Shown one piece after another: positions 58,141-64,000 of a stretch of DNA of 64,000 nucleotides. Source of the DNA: Macquaria australasica. Its lineage: Eukaryota; Chordata; Actinopteri; Centrarchiformes; Percichthyidae. Numbering within the stretch: position 1 is the first letter of the stretch; each line of letters begins with the position of its first letter. Where the stretch lies: contig SEMN01000177.1 in the NCBI GenBank assembly GCA_005408345.1, forward strand, positions 78,501-142,500, read 5' to 3'. A program made the position numbers and the translations under genes. The notes beneath the pieces were generated by a model. It made no database searches. It worked only from the letters and a program-made list of their open reading frames with translations, and was not told the DNA's origin.

Positions 58141-58176
58141 TGACGGCGGCGTGACGCGGCGTGACGGCGTGACGTT
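58141..58176 (-). promoter_or_regulatory. Cluster of TGACG (CRE/ATF half-site) repeats upstream of psmf1
   Basis: Four TGACG motifs occur at 58141, 58152, 58162 and 58170 in a GC-rich run, the last extended to TGACGTT. They lie 72-105 bases upstream of the psmf1 start codon, the expected promoter position. TGACG is the half-site of CREB/ATF factors. Binding is inference. Confidence 0.45.
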
Positions 58177-58312
58177 CCCCAGCAACGACAGCCACTTCCT
58201 GTCTGCGCCTTTCAGTGTAAAAGCACCAGTGAAAGACAAACAGCTGACAACTTTCATACAAATTAAACTAAATTTAAAAAAAAAAACATGAAATCCGAAC
58301 ACGAACCAAATA

Positions 58313-58317
<5 letters not shown>

Positions 58318-58352
<35 letters not shown>
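58318..58352. repeat. (TA)n microsatellite
   Basis: An uninterrupted TA run of about 17 units between psmf1 and pigu. It gives a spurious Ile/Tyr-repeat open frame on the minus strand. Confidence 0.95.
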
Positions 58353-58356
<4 letters not shown>

Positions 58357-59390
58357 CAACACTAATTTGGTGGGATTTGTATATTTGATTAATAGATCGG
58401 TTTTGTTTTTAAATTTAGTTTGAGTTACCTCTTTTGATTCAGCTTAAACGTCAGTGGCGTTGAATTATACTTTTTATGCAAGTCCAGGTAGCTCTCATGA
58501 TGACAGACATCATTACATTTTACATTTTCAGTTATGACCTTTGCCATAAGCTTCATAATGTCTTTTCACTGCATTGGGCCTTACATGTTGCTGAAAATAG
58601 ACTATAGCAGCGTTTGATCTGAGTGAATTTTGTTTCAATAAAATGAAAGTATCCTCAGCGGAAAATCAGTGATGAACTGTGTCTAACTTTACAAAGCTTT
58701 GTCAGTTGTGTTTTGATCCAACACATAAAGAGTCTCGGGGTGAAAACATGCTCAGGATTTATCGTTCTGCCTTTTAAACACGAATTCCCTGCTATTGTTT
58801 TTTTACTGATAAAGATAAATTTACTGTTTCTGTCTACTGACTGTAGGGCAATATTTCAAATGAAGAACGAGTCATTTACTAACAACAAAGAGTTAGAAAT
58901 GTATAATGAGTGTTAATAGGCAACTCTAAAAACTGAAAAAAGAGCAGAATGTCGTCTTTAAACAAGCTATAATATACGATAATAATAATAGGACACATGT
59001 TGCTAATGGTCAATGTATTTATTTATTTAATTATTGATTTGAGTGCGATTCCGTTTGGAACCTATGGTAAAAACACAACAACAAAAGATTTTTAAAAAGT
59101 CATAATTGTGAGATAAAAAGTCATAATTATTTAACCCCATGCAAACGATGTGCAATCCTAAATAAGGCGACTATAACAGCTGACTTTTGTAAATGTTTGA
59201 TGTTGGATCAAGTTAAGTTGCCACCTCTGTCACACTGGTTTTATTCTTCTACCAGAACTGCTTCTTCAGTCCCAAGTGAATCAGCAGGTGAAGTATTTCA
59301 TTTGTTGTAAAGCCTCGTTTAAAGTCCTCAATATCCATTTCTGACAAATTAACCAGGAGAACTCAAAGAGCTGCTGCTCTCATTGTTTGA
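58353..59390. other. Intergenic between psmf1 and pigu, nothing recognised
   Basis: AT-rich, no exon supported. The two genes are divergent, so regulatory sequence for either may lie here. Confidence 0.45.
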
Positions 59391-59790
59391 AAGTATCTCA
59401 TAATTTTGACTTTTTTATCTAATAATTTCGACGTTTTATCTCATAATTTCGATTTATCTCATACTTTTGACGTTTTTATCTAATAATTTCGACGTTTTAT
59501 CTCATAATTTCGATTTATCTCATAATTTTGACTTTTTTAACTCATAATTTCAACTTTTTATCTCATAATTTCAACTTTTTATCTCATAATTTCGACTTTT
59601 TTATCTCATAATTTTGGCTTTTTAACACAATTTCGACTTTATCTCATACTTTTGACGTTTTATCTCATAATTATGGCTTTTTTATCTAATAATTTTGACT
59701 TTTTTATCTAATAATTTCGACGTTTTATCTCATAATTTCGACTTATCTCATAATTTTAACTTTCTTTCTCATAATTTCTTTTTTTCATCT
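59391..59790. repeat. Imperfect minisatellite TTTTATCTCATAATTTCGAC just upstream of pigu
   Basis: About 400 bases built of an imperfect unit of around 20 bases (TCTCATAATTTCGACTTTTT and variants with TCTAATAATTTCGACG). The array ends about 125 bases before the pigu start codon. Confidence 0.9.
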
Positions 59791-59914
59791 TTTATTTTAT
59801 TTTTTTTTACCGGCGGAAATGGGCTTCCACAGGACTCCATCCGGTTTCCTTTGTGTCAAAATACTCCATTTCCCGTCGTGCACCTCGCAGGGCGGACAGG
59901 GCTTCCTCGTGAAG

Positions 59915-62900
59915 ATGGCGGCTCCCCTGACTCTGCTGTTAGTCGTGGCCGTGACGCTCCGCGCAGCTCTCTTCAGGTCCGGCTTGGCGGACCTGATCGC
60001 GGAGAGGGTGGAGGTGGTGTCCCCGCTGACCGCCTGGAAGAGAGGTAAGCGGGGGTTCGGCAGCTGCTCTGGGTGGGGGCCAGTCTTCTCGCTAAACGCC
60101 GCTCTGGCTGCCGCCGCGGCTCGGCGCTGTCACCCGGTGGTCGAGTGTAACGTCGACCCGGCTCAGCTCCAGAGACCCGGCTCAGCTCCAGAGACCCGGC
60201 TCAGCTCCAGAGACCCGGCTCAGACACCTCGGTGACGCTGTGGTGCTTTTGAACGGAGCTCCTTCGTTGAGTTTGGAGTACCAGGGTCCTGGGACGGGTC
60301 CTGGGACGAGTCCTGCTCTAGTACTTGTACTTCACTCGAGTACTACATTTTGACAGGGTTTATACTGCCTCTACTACATACTCACACCGCCTGTTACTGC
60401 AGATCTAATGACATTATTGTTCATTTTGTACCATTTTCATTTCTGTCACAGTTAAACGTGCTAAAACCAGTTAAATGTTGTCCTTTTGATTGAGTATTTG
60501 ATACCACTTCTGTTTATTCTTTGTAATTTATTCAACAAACAGGAATGTTATTGATTGAAAAAAGAAGAAAGACAGAGAGAAAATGCAGTTAAAGAGAAAT
60601 TTTCAGCTGATCAAGAAAAGGTAGAACTAACTAATCAAACTTAAGAAAATAAGTCACATGATTTTGTGTCTGAATGGTTTGGCAATGAAATGTAAAAGCA
60701 AACTGCCACAATAAGCAACAACAGAAACAGAAATATATAAATATATAAATATATCTGCTGTAGGTGACATTCATCAGTTTGTGTTTCAGTTGCTGCAACA
60801 ACAAAGAGACAATCTGATGTTTCCTGTCAGTCTCAGCTGAGGGTTGGTTGAATACTAATGATCAGGGTTGATGTATTGATCTAATAATTACTGGTTTGTA
60901 GCTCAGATAAAGTGCAGGTCGGCGCACGTGAAGCTGATACAGATACAGACGTTTAGCTAATGTGCAAATCTTCAATTCTTTAAGGAAATATTGTTTAATT
61001 TCTGTATATGACTTTTTTTTTTCTTTGCCCTTTCAGCTGTTTGTTGAGCCACACCGAGCGTTTTGTATAAAGGGGTAGACTGTGTGTGAATTGCATGGAA
61101 ACACCGCAGCCCTTCATGAATTATCCATTAGGGCAGCTGCAACAGGAACGTGTGTCATTGCAGAACGGCTCTGTAGCTGATTGCATTACAAGAAGGGAGA
61201 GATTATGATAGTTTATACTTTTATTGACCTTTCAGCATCATCACAGGTTCATAAAGACAAGTGTCATTAAAAACACTGAATTACTTTGCTGTTACGATAA
61301 GACGTCAGTACCATGATCTCCTATATCTCTCAGCTGGACGTCGCGGGATGGTCTGTTTGTTGGCCAGCAGCCCAAAGCTGGACGATAACTGTCTTTCCGT
61401 GACATGGTGCTCCTCTGTTTGTTTGTTTGCAGTTGTTGAAGGTTTGGCTCTGCTTGACTTGGGAGTGTCACCGTACTCTGGAGATGTTTTCCATGAGGTG
61501 AGAGATGACAACACACACACACATACACTCAGGACATGGACGACCAAAGGCGTCATTTCCACTGGGGGCTTAAAATCCTGTTCTTCTTGTCCCCCGGCCT
61601 CACTTTTATTGCATCCGGTTGTTTTCGTTACTAAAATCTCTCCAAACCGTGTTCTCTTACTGTCCAAACACCACAGTCCAGATGAGAGAAGAGAGGAGTT
61701 AATAAAACTGTTGATAAGCTTCATTTATTACCTTGCGCCTAATAAGCTTAACGAGCAGCGTGGGGGGCAGTGAGTGCTTCACGTACCTTTTTTTTTTGCC
61801 CTGGGTTTCATCTCTCAGGCTGACCTACCTTGTCGGTGGAGGTTGTTGGCACTGGATGGAGCCTGAAGGGAAAACCTGCAGACACTATTCAGGGCAGAGA
61901 AAGTATTTTCATCTCCTCTGCATGTTTTTTTGGATAAAACAATATATACGTATATCTGTTAATATTCTTCTACAAAGATGCTTGAATCACAAGCAGTCAG
62001 TGTAAAATAAGGCAGTAAAGCACAGAGGTCCCTGTAGTAAGATCATTAGGTTAGAGCATTAACAAAACTGCAGAGGTTTTTTTTTTTTTGTGAATTAGTT
62101 TATTTTTATTTTAGCGGCCGGTCCCTCTTGTATTTCTCCTTCTTCATCTTCTTTCTCACTTATGGAGCAATCAATCTACAGTTATTAATAAATTACACGC
62201 ATGTCTGTGTTGTCTAGATGAAGCACACAAATTCTCTGAATTTTGTTGTGACAAATTCATTTTTGACACTAGTTTGAAATCTGCCTTTACATGCAACCCT
62301 GGTGATTTTTTGCCCAGCCCCAACCTACTGCTGTAATTACCTTTTGTTATGCAAATATTATGCACAAACGGGCACCTTTCTGATGGACACACCTGTGTAG
62401 GCTTAGTGACAAATCCATTTGAACACCATGTAAAGCAGGTGGAGAAGATCCGTTCTTTTTCTGTTTGGTGCTTTTAAGTCAAACGTAGAGGAAGTGACAT
62501 CACATCAGAGGTTGGACGATAATAGTCAGTAGAGACTGTTTTAGCTACAGGATCTAAAAACATGCGTTTGACCAGAGAATGCAGAGTGTGTGTATGAGCA
62601 CACAGGTACCACACAAACACACTAATGTGTAGATAAATATGTTTTATTGTCCCAGCTGCATGATCCCAACTGTCCTTGTCTTTCCTCTCCAGACTCCTCT
62701 CATCATTTACCTCTTTCACTTTGTGGTGGACTACGCAGAGATGACGTTCATGGTGAGTGCGAAGACGAGAAACTGGGCTGAACATTTCCAGCACAGTCTG
62801 AATACCAACAAACAAACAACACATTTCTCTTTTGAGCTGGAATAAAATGATGTGACAACAGAATGAGACGCTAATGCTTCGGATTGTCTCTGGTGAACAT

Positions 62901-63604
62901 ACGGGAGGATTGTCTGTAACGTGAGGCGTGATGGGAAAGCTCAGCAGTCTGCACAACACTTTGATTTAAACTGCTCTCCCTGTGATAAGAAACGTCTGCC
63001 TCCAGGGATTTGAAAAGAAAGTATACAGGTATTTTCTGTATTTGTTTTGTTAGATTTCCGTCTTCTTTCTGTCTCTTTAGTTGGCAGACGTGATCACTGC
63101 TGTGGCTCTCTACATGGCAGTGAAGGACTACAACAAACAAGTGGTAAGAAAATACAGAAGAAAATAAAAAGCAAAAATATTTGGATATTAAAGGGAAATT
63201 CCAGTATATTCCCAAACAAAAATACCAGAATTTCCCTTGATATACAGTTGGGCCAAAACTGATTTATTGTCTGAGTGGAATCACATCACGGTAAACACAT
63301 TAAAGCCGTAACATGATATTGATATGTACAATGTATGATTATTGACTTCAGCCATATGGTCAGCCCTACTATCTAACAAGAAATATGTTACAGCTATACG
63401 TATTCTTGTTTCACTGCTACATGGCCGAGTTATGATCAATAAACAATACAGTAACAGTGTTGTGACATTTGATGTGCTGTTGATGCTGTTTCAGTTCAGA
63501 AAGCAGAAATATGCCTTGGAGGCAGACCGCTACCCCCTCGACTGTCTGGAGCTCATCAGAAGCCCCAGTGAAATGTACTACATCCCTCTGAAAGTAGCCA
63601 TGTT
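59915..63604 (+). CDS. pigu: GPI transamidase component PIG-U, first five coding exons (partial)
   Basis: Exons: 59915-60044, 61433-61497, 62693-62752, 63081-63143, 63495-63604. They encode the first 142 residues plus two bases. The protein begins MAAPLTLLLVVAVTLRAALF and runs through VEVVSPLTAWKRVVEGLALL, then DLGVSPYSGDVFHETPLIIY, then LFHFVVDYAEMTFM, then KQKYALEADRYPLDCLELIR, ending IPLKVAM. This follows vertebrate PIG-U without gaps; human PIG-U is 435 aa, so about two-thirds lies beyond the right edge. PIG-U is a multi-pass ER membrane subunit of the complex that attaches GPI anchors to proteins (with PIGK, GPAA1, PIGS and PIGT). The start is set by agreement with the family and the purine-rich context (GAAGATGG). 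All introns are GT-AG. The last donor is GTAAGT at 63605. Confidence 0.97.
60157..60226. repeat. Short tandem repeat in pigu intron 1, 19-bp unit
   Basis: The unit ACCCGGCTCAGCTCCAGAG occurs almost four times in a row in GC-rich sequence just after exon 1. It creates a spurious extension of the exon 1 frame. Confidence 0.9.
60230..61432. other. pigu intron 1, rest
   Basis: No exon. The GC-rich CpG-bearing start gives way to AT-rich sequence. The acceptor at 61431-61432 is preceded by GTTTGTTTGTTTGC. Confidence 0.6.
61498..62692. other. pigu intron 2
   Basis: No exon recognised. A short (AC)n run is at about 61510-61524. Frames of up to 170 codons on either strand are not conserved domains and overlap the real exon in the wrong frame. 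Confidence 0.6.
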
Positions 63605-63819
63605 GTAAGTACCGCGCACCTCCCAGAGTGCAGAGTCCCACTTATGCTCCTTGGGGGCCCACCAAATACCTGCAAATCTAGTTGCATTCCCATGATTGAT
63701 CGATTTTATTTATGGATTATCAGACACAAAAACACATTAGACACACATAAAAACTAAACAGCACATCACCACAGTTTAAGAAGTAAAAAATAATTCCCAC
63801 ATCAATAACGAGAACAACT

Positions 63820-64000
63820 AAGGTCCTGTTCAGACCAAAGATTCGTGACGAGAAGAAACTGTTTTAGAGCTTCGCAGGGAAAAGTTGCGGCGTGAACCGG
63901 CCCGTCTCAGCTCGACTCAAGCCAGCTGACTGCGTCTCCCTCGACTCAGCTTGTCAAGTCGCCAACGGCTGGTCATCTCGACCCTCTCGTTTTTTTATGT
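63820..64000. repeat. Start of a teleost interspersed repeat, cut by the window edge
   Basis: The phrase GTTCAGACCAAAGATTCGTG, then ACGAGAAGAAACTG, then GTTGCGGCGTGAACCGG recalls the start of a common fish non-autonomous DNA repeat. It continues to the end of the window in what should be the intron of pigu after exon 5. Confidence 0.45.

Noticed and set aside
58099..58362. Minus-strand frame with Ile-Tyr repeats
   Set aside because: Created by the (TA)n run upstream of psmf1.
61261..61773. 170-codon frame over pigu exon 2
   Set aside because: It contains exon 2 in the correct frame only between 61433 and 61497; the rest is intron read-through past the GTGAGA donor.

Overview
The window is vertebrate genomic DNA, almost certainly from a percomorph-type teleost. 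It has split genes with GT-AG introns, AT-rich intergenic DNA with many dinucleotide microsatellites, Tc1-like transposons, LINE fragments, short inverted-repeat elements and tRNA-headed SINE pieces. The species cannot be named from the sequence. Most of the window is intron, intergenic DNA or repeats.

Layout: (1) 1031-1672, + strand: the 3' coding exon of a two-pass membrane protein of the TMEM74 family, called tmem74b. (2) 1673-19400: a long gene-poor stretch with at least three inverted-repeat elements that begin with TTAA, a decayed RecQ-helicase-like fragment, a broken LINE cut by a truncated LTR, and an L2-like LINE 3' end. (3) 19437-46740, + strand: a tandem cluster of two immunoglobulin-superfamily receptor genes. 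Gene A is 21535-32594 and gene B is 36342-45429. Each is rebuilt here as six exons: signal peptide, V-set, 12-residue hinge, C-like Ig domain, transmembrane segment and short tail. All junctions are phase 1. Two extra signal-peptide exons (19437 and 34357) have no Ig body of their own. The 5' halves of the two genes are nearly identical and carry the same repeats, while the 3' halves have diverged. (4) 46750-49660: intergenic DNA with an almost full-length Tc1-like transposon. (5) 50334-58069, - strand: psmf1, proteasome inhibitor PI31, complete in seven coding exons (278 aa). (6) 59915-63604, + strand: the first five coding exons of pigu, a GPI-transamidase subunit, continuing past the right edge.

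Tmem74b and psmf1 are also neighbours on human chromosome 20p13, which supports the tmem74b call. Psmf1 and pigu lie head to head about 1.85 kb apart. The Ig cluster sits between conserved housekeeping genes and looks like a young, expanding, repeat-rich immune-type locus. The most interesting points are the mosaic history of the Ig pair, a lysine gained in the membrane segment of gene B, the surplus signal exons, a 10-bp minisatellite in the first intron that differs in length between the copies, and psmf1 exons whose splice sites directly abut (GT)n, (CA)n and poly-C tracts.
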